Shown here piece after piece: positions 45,121-56,059 of a DNA stretch of 64,000 nt. The translations under genes were made by a program, and so were the position numbers. This DNA comes from Galeopsis tetrahit (lineage: Eukaryota; Streptophyta; Magnoliopsida; Lamiales; Lamiaceae). The stretch spans positions 62,063,028 through 62,127,027 of the forward strand of contig OY776129.1 of the NCBI GenBank assembly GCA_963675135.1. The letters are read 5' to 3'. The notes below the pieces were generated by a model, which was not told where the DNA came from, did not search any database, and was given only the letters and a program-made list of their open reading frames with translations. Each line of letters opens with the position of its first letter. Position 1 is the first letter of the stretch.

Positions 45121-45694
45121 CTCTCTCCGTCCCTGAAAAGCTTGCACTTATTGGAACGGAGTTTAAGTAAAAAGTGTAATAATTAAAATCTTTGAGGTAA
45201 TTTTGTAAACTTTATATATAAAGTAAATAAAGTAGTTTGATTGAGCGTATGTGGACCCTAAAAAAATATTGTATAAAGGGTAAATATGTGTATATTGTGA
45301 GGTAGAGTTGTTATTCGAGCCGAGTCGAGCCGAGTATTTGAGGTTCGAGCTCGACTCGAGCTCGGCTCGATAACATTACCGAGTTAAATATTGAGCTCGG
45401 CTCGACTCGTTAACGAGTCTAACGAGCTTAACGAGACTATCGAGTCGAGCCGAGCCTAACGAGCCTAATGAATTTTTTTATAAAAATTTAGTTATCGAGC
45501 CTAACAAGTCGAGCTCGAGCTGGCTCGTTAGTAAATCGAGTATTTACCGAGCTCGAGCTCGGCTCATTAAGCTAAACGAGTCGAGCCTTATCGAGCCTTA
45601 ACGAGTCGAGCCGAGCCGAGTCTCGTTAAGGCTCGGTTCGAATAACAGCTCTATTGTGAGGGTGACTATGCAAACTTTTAAAAAACGGAAGTAG
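45121..45694. mobile_element. Stowaway MITE carrying a nested hAT MITE
   Basis: Left end CTCTCTCCGTCCCTGAAAAG follows TA; right end AAAACGGAAGTAG precedes TA. It is split by the hAT MITE at 45303-45653. Its right edge lies next to the CTAGT target duplication of copia 2. Confidence 0.75.
45303..45653. mobile_element. hAT MITE (GAGCCGAGTCGAG type) with exact 8-bp TSD
   Basis: Ends TAGAGTTGTTATTCGA and TCGAATAACAGCTCTA are inverted with one mismatch. TTGTGAGG flanks both sides exactly (45295-45302, 45654-45661). The interior is almost wholly composed of CGAGC/GCTCG words, giving strong hairpin potential. Confidence 0.93.
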
Positions 45695-45701
45695 TACTAG
45701 T

Positions 45702-48700
45702 TAATAGGAAATAAATATTCACTTTATTATTTACCATATCTTGTAAATATTTCCTTTTATTTGTTTGTTATTATTTCCTTGTAAATCTCTTGTACCTTGA
45801 CTATATATATTGGATCTTCTCAATCACCTCATTAACGGTGATCTCATACCTATTCTCGCATGGTATCAGTCAAACTCACCTAAACCCTAGTCGTCACTCT
45901 TAGCCTCACGCTAAATTCTCCCTCTCACTCTCCTTACACCGCCGTCGCCCGTTCCTCCTCTTCCGGCGCCATGGCGGAATCCTCCTCCTCTCTTCCCTTT
46001 AACACTCTCGTGCACATGCTTACCGTGAAGCTTTCTGCGTCATACTATCTTGTTTGGCGTAATCAGATCGTTCCTGTTCTCACCAGCCACGATCTGTTCT
46101 CCCACGTTGACGGTTCTTGCCCGGAATCGCCCAAAACTGTCAAGTCTGATGGCAAGGATGTCCCAAACCCGGATTATACTGCCTGGTTTGCGTTGGATCA
46201 GAAGATTCTAAGCCTCATTCTCTCTTCTCTCTCTGAAGACACCATGACCGAAGTGATCGGCCTCACCTCATCTCGATCTGTTTGGACAACCATCGAGGAG
46301 GCCTTTAGTCATTCCTCTGCCTCTCGCCTCAACCAGTTACGTAGTGAATTGTTCAACCTCCGCCGTGGCACCTCCTCGGTTGATGAATATAGCAAGAAGT
46401 TTTGACTTCTCTGTGACCAGTTGGCCTCTATTGGTCGCCATGTTGATGTCGTTGACAAGAGTCATTGGTTCTCTAACGGTCTCGGCCCTCAGTTTCTTGG
46501 TTTCTCTGACACCCGCATGTCTATGACCCCGATGCCTTCTTTTCGCGATTTGGTTCATCAGGCTGTTAATTTTGACCTTATGCAGTGTTCCATGGACGCC
46601 CCAACCGCTCATGTTCATGCTTTTGCCACTGATCGACGCTTTGGCTCCTCACAGCCCCGATCTTTCTCTCATGCTCGCTCCTCTGGTCATGGTGGTCGCC
46701 CACCTGCTACCTCTGGTGGTCGCCCTTCTCCTGCCCAGCAAGGCGCTCGGGGCAAACGGTCTTTCACTCCTACATGCCAGATTTGTCGTCAACCAGGCCA
46801 CTATGCTAGTCGCTGTCCCGAGAGATATACTTGCTCGTCTCAGCCCTCTATCAACCTTTCTCAGGCCTTCGAGTCACAGTGCTCGCTTGCTCCTTTTCCT
46901 GGTTCAGATTGGTTTCTTGACACTGGTGCCTCTACTCACATGACTCCGGATTCCACTGCTATGGATGATCTCGCACCTTATAATGGTAATGATCATGTTA
47001 TTGTCGTGAACGGTACTTCTATTCCCATTACTTACATTGGTTCTTATCGTGCTCATGATAAATTTCGCTTATTGGATGTTCTGGTTGTTCCCCATCTCAC
47101 TAAAAATTTATTATCCATAAGCAAACTGACTTCATATTATCCTATCGACGTCATGTTCTTTGATCGTTCGTTTGTGGTTCAGCACCGAGTAACCAAGGAA
47201 CCTCTGGCTCGAGGCAGACGTAGTCGCGGTCTTTACATTCTGGAGCATGGTTGCCCAACCCTGGTCGCCGCGTTGCACACTGCTGCTCGGCGAGCTTCGT
47301 TTGAGCTTTGGCATCATAGACTAGGACATACCTCTATTTCAGTTATTAATTTGTTGAAACGTTTGGGGCACTTGGATGTTACTTCTGTTCTGCCTAAACC
47401 TTCTCTATGTACTCCTTGTCAGCTGGCAAAGAGCAAACACTTGTCTTTTACTTTGAATAAAAAGCGAGCATCCCATGTTTTGGATCTTATTCATTGTGAT
47501 TTATGGGGGCCTGCCCTGGTGTGTTCTAATGATGGTTATCGTTATTATGTTATCTTTATTGATGACTTTTCTCACTTCACGTGGTTTTACCCTTTGCATG
47601 CTAAGTCCGATTTTTTTGGTGTTTTGGTCGTCTTCCATACCTTTGTGTGTAATCAGTTCTCTGTCTCCATGAAAGTATTTCAGAGTGATGGTGGCAGGGA
47701 GTTTGTTAACAGCAGAGTTCGGGATTTCTTTTCCGCCAAAGGTATTCACCATAGATTGTCATGTCCCTACACTCCTCAACAGAATGGTCGTGCGGAGCGT
47801 AAACATAGACATATCACTGAAATAGGACTGTCTATCATGCTTCACTCCAGTGTTCCATCTCATTTTTGGGTTGATGCATTTGCCACTGTAGCTTACATTA
47901 TAAATCGTTTGCCTACGCCTGTACTTGATGACAAGTCTCCGTATGAATTGCTCTTTCATACACCTTCTATTTATGGAAATTTCAAAACCTTTGGTTGTCG
48001 TGTTTTCCCGTACCTTCGGGATTACTCTCCTCACAAGTTGGCTCCTCGCAGTGTTCCCTGCATCTTCTTGGGTTACAATTCTTCTCATAAAGGGTTTCGG
48101 TGTTACGATCCGGTCGCTTCCCGCTTCTATACTACTAGACATGCTCAGTTTGATGAGTCATCGTTCCGTTTCTCCGATAAGGGCTCCTCGGCAGATTCTC
48201 GGTCTCTTGATTACAGCTCGTTTCTGGTTCCGGGGTCTCCTGCTCCCAGTCTGGTTCCTTGCCTTAAACCTACTGCTTCCCCTACTCCTACTCGCACCGA
48301 GCCTTGCTCGCTCTGCCCACACCCCTCGGAGGCTATTTCAGATCTGGCTCCTCGACATATGCCTCCTCGCCCAGTCGGGGTCCCGCCTATCGAGCGAGCT
48401 CCTGCTCGTCCCGCCTTACCGCCGGCTGAACACCAGCATGCCGACCTGCCCTCCGCTCCCCGATCCACCCATCCGATGGTTACTCGGGCTCGGTCTGGCA
48501 TCTTCAAGCCTCGTTATGTGGCTGACATTGCGACCACAAGCTTGTTATCTGCTCTCGCTGTCTCTGATGAACCTAAGGGGTTCAAGTCCACTTTGAAGCT
48601 CCCTCATTGGACGGCGGCTATGCGCTCGGAGCTTGACGCTCTCTACGCGAACCAAACTTGGGATCTGGTTCCTCGCCCGCCGAGCACAAACATAGTTGGT

Positions 48701-50270
48701 TCCAAATGGGTTTTTCGAACAAAGTTTCACAGTGATGGTTCAGTTGATCGCTACAAGGCTCGTCTGGTCGCCCAGGGTTTCTCTCAGATTCCTGGCTTCG
48801 ACTTTTCCCACACTTTCAGCCCGGTCGTCAAGGCCACCACTGTTCGCATTGTGCTCTCTCTCGCTGTTTGAAATGGATGGCCCCTACATCAGTTGGATGT
48901 CAACAATGCCTTCTTGCACGGTGTTCTGACCAAACCCGTTTTCATGTCTCAACCTCCGGGTTTTATTGATCCTCGTTTTCCGGATCATGTCTGTCGACTC
49001 AAGAAGGCTCTCTATGGGCTCCGTCGGGCGCCTCGAGCCTGGTTTATTCGGTTCAGCTCCTTCCTCGCCTCTCTTGGTTTTCACTGCAGCCGAGCTGATA
49101 CCTCCCTGTTCTATTTCACTCGCAAGGGGGTCACTCTATATCTTCTTCTTTATGTCGATGACATCATTGTGACGATCAATGACCCTATCTTCCTTAAGCG
49201 TTTCATTGCTCGCATACATGCAGAGTTTCAGATCAAAGATTTGGGCGAGCTCAATTACTTCCTCGGCCTTGAGGTGTCTCGCTCCTCGGACACTTTGTTT
49301 CTTGTTCAAGCCAAGTACGCCCATGACATCCTCGCTCGGGCCGACCTCCTGGAATCCAAGCCAGTCTCTACCCCTCTGGTCGTTGGTTCCTCGCTTGTCA
49401 GCACAGGTGCACCCTTCCATGACCCCACCTTATATCGGTCCCTGGTCGGCGCCCTGCAGTATCTCACCATCACTCGTCCGGACCTTTCCTATGCTGTCAA
49501 TCACGTTAGTCAGTTTCTTCACTCTCCCACGGTGGATCATTTCGCCGCTGTCAAGCGTATTCTTCGCTATGTTCAAGGTACCATAAATTTCAGTCTCACT
49601 TTCACTCGTGGTTCCGATTCTTCTCTTATCGGCTACTCGGATGTTGATTGGGCTCGGTGTGTTGAGACACGTCGTTCTACGTATGGGTATTCCATTTTCC
49701 TGGGTGGTAATTTGGTTTCATGGAGTGCCAAAAAGCAGCCCACCGTCTCTCATTCCAGTTGTGAATCTGAATATCGTGCCATGGCCAACACTGCTCAAGA
49801 AATCATTTGGGCCACCCAGCTTCTTCGCGAATTGGGTGCCCTGCCCCCTGGTCGCCCTCTTCTTCTCTGTGACAACAAGAGTACTCTCTTTCTCTCTCAG
49901 AATCCTGTTGCGCATAAGCGAGCAAAACACATTGATATTGATTGTCACTTTGTTCGGAAACTTGTCTCGTCTGGTCGCCTCGTTACTCAGTTTGTTCCCT
50001 CCGAGCTCCAGGTTGCCGACATCTTCACGAAGAGTCTTTCTCGTCCCAGTTTTGAGTTGCTTCGTTCCAAGCTTTACGTGTCCATTCACCCACTGCGTCG
50101 CTTGAGGGGGGATAATAGGTAATAAATATTAACTTTATTATTTACCATATCTTGTAATATTTCCTTTTATTTGTTTGTTATTATTTCCTTGTAAATCTCC
50201 TGTACCTTGACTATATATATTGAATCTTCCCAATCACCTCATTAACGGTGATCTCATACTTATTCTCACA
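45702..50270 (+). mobile_element. Ty1/copia retrotransposon 2, full length but with broken frame
   Basis: LTRs of 159 and 158 bp (45702-45860, 50113-50270) start TAATAGG and end TATTCTCRCA. CTAGT flanks both (45697-45701, 50271-50275). The primer site TGGTATCAGT follows the 5' LTR and a GAGGGGGGA polypurine tract precedes the 3' LTR. I count seven substitutions and one indel between LTRs (about 4-5 percent), so it is older than copia 1. Like copia 1 it starts with TA. Confidence 0.95.
45971..50122 (+). pseudogene. Copia Gag-Pol polyprotein with two in-frame TGA stops
   Basis: The same frame is kept from ATG 45971 to the stop at 50120-50122 inside the 3' LTR, but TGA codons occur at 46403 (codon 145, in Gag) and 48869 (codon 967, in RT). 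A regular knuckle CQICRQPGHYASRC starts near codon 269. Protease DTGA begins near 317. Integrase has HHCC (ELWHHRLGH ... CTPCQLAKS) and the DDE region (CDLWGP, QSDGGREF, GRAERKH). RT has LDVNNAFLHG and YVDD at about 1061-1064, and RNase H has DVDWARC. Total length equals copia 1 (4152 nt). No frameshift was found. Both stops sit where the cytosine of a CpG could have mutated to T. The element cannot make full Pol without readthrough. Confidence 0.93.
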
Positions 50271-50567
50271 CTAGTAAATTAGATAATTTAGAAGAAATGC
50301 ATCAATAATTTTTTTTTAAGTGTACATATTTGGGTAGTGCATCCAACATACTTAAGGGGACAAGGCTTTATAGAAAAAAGGTACGCTAGTTGTTCTTACG
50401 TGGGCCCTGATTCAGTTGAATGTGATTTTTTTGGTTAGAGACCTACCCTTCAATTCATTAAATGGAATGGTATAAAATTCATTAAAAACGGAATTATTCT
50501 ACTAAAAAAAGTCTTATTAAAATTAGTTTTCAACCACGATAAATTGTAGGAGTATGAAGAAAAAGGA

Positions 50568-50652
50568 GAGTTATTTGTTGATTTCATTTCACTGTTTGTC
50601 TCATAGTGACTAATCAGGCGAGTTATTTGTTGATTTCATTTCACTGTTTGTT
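50568..50652. repeat. 52-bp tandem duplication
   Basis: GAGTTATTTGTTGATTTCAT and onward occurs at 50568 and 50620, identical over about 32 bp. Confidence 0.9.
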
Positions 50653-51197
50653 TTAGTTTTTTTTTTTTAGAACTATTTTTCAATTTTCTAGTTGTTAATT
50701 TCCCTACGTCTTGTGCAATTTTCCCTCCTAGTCTTTTTTTTTTGAACGAGAATAACCTAGTGTGAAGTATGTGTTTATAGTATTGAGAATGAAGTTCTGA
50801 ACGTAACTGTGGGGAAATGGTACTCTTACATCTGTCTCTCTACTTTCTCACGATTGAAGAGAGCAACAATGCTGGACTAATTTGTTTGAGTCGAAGATTT
50901 TAAGCTTAAAAATATTTTTTTATAATGATATTGTAATCCTCTAAAAAAAAAAATACTTATAGTGTTCAACCCCTTATATAGAATACTAAAAAATAAACGG
51001 TCTTTGTTTAAAATTTTGACAATATATGCTTAAGATAAATAAAATGTGACAATTTGATAGCCATTAAAAAGAAGAGATAAAATTTTAATAAAAGAAACAA
51101 TCTAAAGAAGTGCACATGTGTATGATTAATAAATACTCCAATAATTATAAGGTGCTTTGGACATATTATTAACTTTCTTAAAATACAGAGTACACTA

Positions 51198-51555
51198 CCC
51201 CCTCCGTTTTTTATTAAATGTCATTTTGCCTTTTTCAATATTTTTTAAATAAGTGTCATTCTACACTTTTTTCTTCAAGTTTGACAATTTTATCCTTGTA
51301 CATTGTACTCCCTCCATTTTTTTTTACCTTGATTTAAGTTTTTTCCCTTTTGAATATAGTACTATAACATAAATTATGCATAAACCTTAATTATTGTATA
51401 CATGAATATCATCTACAATATTGACCACATTCATTACTAAACATAAATTTAATATTAAAATTAGTTATCATTAATGAAGGGTAAAATGGTCTATAATTAT
51501 ATATCTTAATATGCTGAAAATTGTTAAAATGACATTTATTTAAAAGTGGAGGGAG
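51198..51555. mobile_element. Stowaway MITE with a second Stowaway start nested inside
   Basis: The left end CCCCCTCCGTTTTTTATTAA pairs with a right end containing AAGTGGAGGGAG and AAATGACATTTA. A second TA-CTCCCTCCATTT start at 51308 has no matching right end, so the inner copy is truncated. Confidence 0.7.
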
Positions 51556-53169
51556 TATTATTTTTCTAAACACCGGCAACTTTTCTTTCATTATTTTTGC
51601 AAGTTTTTCCATAACTACTAAATTTAATAAATTCCTAGAAATTATATTGGTAAACACTGACTCCCCTAAAAAGGAAAAAAGGAAAGAGAATATAATAATG
51701 TGAAAAGTAAAAGGATGGAAAAAGGGTTAAGGCATATGCTGAGAAGATCCTCTCCCCTGCCCATTAATTTGTCCACTAAGCAACTAAGCATTATCATTCC
51801 ACCGAATCAAACACACATTTCTTAATTCTCCACAGATGGGTTCCCAACACTACTGCAAGGAGCATCGATCATATCAATGAAGGAGCAGCAGAAGAAGAAG
51901 AGAGATTGAGAGAATTCATTTTCTCTCTCTCTCTCTCTCTTGGGCAACTACAGTCCTTTGGCAATGTTCTATCATTTTAATTTCATCTAGTATATGAAAT
52001 GAAGTAAGAGACCTTTTTTTCTTCTTTTTTTCAATTTTCAAATATTTCGGGACTTGAATTTCTGTAATCTTATATATTTGTTGCTTGATTGGATAAACTC
52101 GTTACACAATATTTTCATGCGTCCGGCTTTGGGAATTTAAAAATCTTGATATATAGTAATTATGTGCATTTGTTTTGAGATTTTAGGTAGGATAAAGATG
52201 TGTTTGCAAACTCAGACTAAAGAAAGTTGTGAGATGACAGTTTCAAGAAAAAATAAATAAAAATGATTCTGACTTCTCCAATTGAATTTACAAACAACCT
52301 TTTAAAATATGCGTGTGATGTTTGATTGAGCTTATTCAAACAATATTTTATATACATTAATTATTTATATAGATTATTACTTCGATCTTATTTGAATAAC
52401 AAGCTCTTGAAATGTTTGAATAAAATAATATAATATAATTAAGATTTGGGAAACAAGGGTTTAAACTTAAAACAGCGCGCTTATGTATGTTAAAGTTCTT
52501 GAATGGAGCTAACTTACAAGCTCAATTAGTTACACAATCTTCATGTATGTGTGTGTAATATTTGTGAGTTCAAAACAAATTATAGTTCAATTTGTGGATC
52601 GATTGTGTATGACTATTCAAATTATGTTAGGGCTGATTTATTAAAATTGTTAGTGATTAACTAATGATATGGAGTATTAAATATTTATTTATAATGAGTG
52701 ATGAGAAGTCAATTATAGTTAATTTTCTTAATTTGGTGACACACTTATATGTTGTACAAACAAATGAGACAGTAAAGATGTAGAAAACTTGAACAACTGA
52801 TACTTGAAATGAACCCATTCATTACTTATATTCGAATATGTAGCACTTCCGAATCCTCAACCAATATATTCACTTCTTCTACCATTTATTAAACTTATAA
52901 CTTATAGATTCCTTTTCCATTTACTTTATTTATAATTATAAATTGTTCATATCTTAAAAGTATTTGTTTGACAAGTGAGCCTATCCTAATATGAATGCTA
53001 GAGTCGTAAAGAGTACGCAATTGAAGAAAATGGAAAATAAATAAATATATATATATATAGAAAACAAAAATCTCGAAGGTCAAAATTGAGTTATATAGAT
53101 CGTATTACTTGTTTACCGTAACAGCATATGACATATCATCTCATGTGTGCTCGTATAATATTACATTAA

Positions 53170-53327
53170 GGCCATGTTTGATAGCTTAGATTAAACCTAG
53201 ATTAACTATATATCATTTTTATTGGTTGTTTGATAACTTAGATTAAGGGTAAATTATGCTTTAAAATTTATAAAGTTTAGTTATCATCCTAATCTTAGAT
53301 AATCCATCTTTGCTATCAAACATGCCC
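53170..53327. mobile_element. Tourist-like MITE, 158 bp
   Basis: Ends GGCCATGTTTGATAGC and GCTATCAAACATGCCC are inverted copies with one mismatch near the tip, flanked by TAA on both sides (53167-53169, 53328-53330). Confidence 0.85.
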
Positions 53328-53854
53328 TAACTAGCTAGTAATATAGTTACCACATGCAATATTTCATTGCCCTTCATATAATATACTACTGTTTAGCCTG
53401 TTTATTAAAATACTATATGGATAAACACATAATACTGTTAATGTAAACAAATAATCGATAATAATGTCTATCTATGATCCGATTAGATCCACACAAAAAG
53501 TGAATTTTAAACAACAATCAACGTTTAAGGTGTTCAGACGTTCAGTTTCACTCTCTTAATGTAAAAAAAAAAAAATATTGTAAATGTAAGAATAGACGTA
53601 TTGGGGACTAAGTTCACATATTTTTTTCTCTATAAATGATGTTATACTAAGTATTACTGAAATAATGCATGTATTGCTCTTACCGTGTTGTTTTAAAAAA
53701 AAAAAAAAAAAAAAACACCATAGGAGAGCGGTTCTCCAATGCAAATGTATCTTGACAACGAGGCAAATACCGGTGTGTAACTTGATTCAAAAATTTTAAA
53801 TGGATTGAATAATACTAATGGGCTATGAGTTTGAGCTTTTAATATAAGCCACAA

Positions 53855-55799
53855 TTTTTTTTTTTTTTATCAGTAAAGGGATTTTTATTTCAAAAACTCA
53901 AGTGGGCATAAGTTATACCTATACTTATCGTTCACCTTACATAAGCAGAAACATGAAATGTAAATAAATAAAACAGGGGCTTATCCTAAGAGTATAACAG
54001 TAGCCTAGGATTCGTTACTCACTCCCTGTATTCCCCACTTTTAATAAAGCCTTTGCTTATGCCCCAAGTCCAGAGTCGCGACTTTAGTTCTTCAGTAAGT
54101 TGCTCCGCATCTGCTCCTCCGCTTTCGAAGATAATTTTGTTTCTATTTTTCCACACGAGCCAAACTAAACATTCCCATATGCTTACCGCTATTCTCTTGC
54201 CTTTCTTGCACTTAATGAGCGATCTAAACTGCATCAGACTCGATCTCGGGGTTGTCGCGAGAGCCTTTGAGATACCCAGCCAGTTGAGACAGGGAAACCA
54301 GAGTTGGTGCAACGCCGCGCACTCGAATAGGACGTGGTTGACCGTCTCCTCCTCTCCATTACATAGGACGCAATTCGTTTCAGCCTCTTCCGACAATATT
54401 TTCCTCTTCTTTAGATTGTCCTTCGTTGGTATGCGCCCCCACAGAACTCTCCATGCGTGAGTTTTGATTTTTGGCGGCGCAAAGCTCTTCCATGCTAGCT
54501 TGAATTCCTCCTTTTCGGCTCCAGCTTCCTCGTTTTGTTGCCGTGTGATCCACTCATACGCCTCCTTTGTTGTATACTTTCCTTCCGCCGATAGCTGCCA
54601 TCTCCATGTATCTGGTACTCCCTGTCGCGGGCTGTTCCTGTTTATCAAGGTAATTAATTCATTAAGCATAACAATTTCTCTATCAAATAGGCTTCTTCTC
54701 CAGTTCCATTTCCATCTCCACTCTCCCTCTATCCACTCTCCCATGTCCCCCACTTTTGTATACTTATTTTCAGATAGGTTATACAATCTAGAGAACTTGT
54801 TTTTAAAGCACCTCTCCCCTGCCCACACTTCCTCCCAGAACCATGTGCTATCTCCCTCCCCCGCTGCCTTTTCCATCTTGCCCCAAAACCAACCCCCTCT
54901 CTCCCCTCCCCCCACTAATCTGTTTATCCCTCCCCACCACCCATTGGGCTTTATCCCTCCTCCCTCCCAACAATCCCCTGTTTCTCTACCACTGAAACCC
55001 CCCATCTAGATCTCACGACTCTACACCATAACCTGTCCCTCTCTGTACTAAATCTCCATGTCCACTTACCTAGTAAAGCTTTATTGAAATACTCTAAGTT
55101 TTTAACCCCCAGTCCCCCTTCGTTTTTAGGCATACAAATGGTATCCCATTTAATCCAACTTACTTTTGAAGACTGCTCACACCCACCCCATAAAAATTTT
55201 CTCTGCAAACTAGTAATGACACTCAGGACCTTTTTTGGTACACGAAAGATGGACATCAGGTAGATCGGGATAGACGAGAGTACTGCATTTACCAGTGTAG
55301 CCCTCCCCCCAATGGATATGCTCTTGCCTTCCCACTTGTTTAGTCTTTTTTGGATTTTCTTAACAGCGTATTCTCACTCCGAGGCCTTACTGTGTAAGCA
55401 CCCTACATTCACTCCAAGGTAGTTAAACGGAATTTTGCCCACGTTGCAGCCCAATATATTCCCAAAATTTTCCATTCTTTCCTCCTCTATGTTAATCCCA
55501 TAGATGCAACATTTTCGTTTGTTTATCTTCAAGCCTGATACAAGTTCCAAGTTGACCAGAAAACGGCGGAGACATCTCACATTATTCATGTTAGCTTTTC
55601 CCACGAAAATTGTATCATCAGCGAATTGGAGGTGTGAGATGCGTACCTTTTCCTTTCCCACTTCGATGGGGTTATACAGACCCTCTTCGACTGCCTTATG
55701 CATCATAATGCTCATCCCTTCAGCCGCTAACACGAACAAAAACGGTGAAAGCGGGTCTCCTTGTCTAAGCCCTCTTTCCAGTTTGAACTCGCCCGACGG
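53855..55799 (-). pseudogene. L1-type LINE, 5' truncated: RT, zf-RVT
   Basis: On the minus strand the reading starts at the junction with a Stowaway at about 55800, within the RT palm (FKLERGLRQGDPLSP), and runs through LQFADDTIFVG (catalytic FADD) and LKINKRKCCIYGI. A break near 55370 is followed by QRKFLWGGCEQSSKVSWIKW (54951-55256). The last open frame (54019-55005, 328 codons) holds zf-RVT (CVLCNGEEETVNHVLFEC). The 3' end CCCTTTACTGAT is followed by poly(A) (T run 53855-53868). It is the same family as 3383-5440 and better preserved. No endonuclease domain. Confidence 0.82.
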
Positions 55800-55800
55800 G

Positions 55801-56055
55801 TATTATTTCCAATTTTATTATGCTCATACCCTTTTTGGAAATAATACTATTCATACTACTTTATCTCCACCCTCCTACCATCACTTATTTATCCACTTTG
55901 CCACTTACTTTATTCATAAACAATCATTTTATATATAAATGGACCCCACAACATCCTATCATACCCCCAACTTATCTACTTTATACATAAACTAATCAAT
56001 ATTCATTAAAACCCGTGTCCGGAGAAGTGGGCATAATAAAATTGGACGGAGGGAG
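55801..56055. mobile_element. Stowaway MITE, left end missing
   Basis: Right end AAATTGGACGGAGGGAG before TA pairs with TCCAATTTTATTATGC near 55807, but the outermost left terminus is absent at the LINE junction. Confidence 0.7.
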
Positions 56056-56059
56056 TATT

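Larger units (their letters stand above)
50276..53160. other. Gene-poor spacer
   Basis: It contains a 52-bp tandem duplication (50568-50652), an A-tailed repeat end (about 50800-50955), a Stowaway (51198-51555) and a (CT)n run (about 51921-51941) in a GA-rich segment that could be transcribed but has no convincing frame. The rest is AT-rich without recognisable genes. Confidence 0.55.

Noticed and set aside
47925..48596. 223-codon plus frame inside copia 2
   Set aside because: Off-frame shadow of integrase/linker coding sequence.
51880..51960. Possible small gene around the (CT)n run
   Set aside because: No frame of useful length, splice pattern or recognisable product.
54464..55009. Plus-strand 181-codon frame
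   Set aside because: Antisense of the LINE zf-RVT frame on the minus strand.
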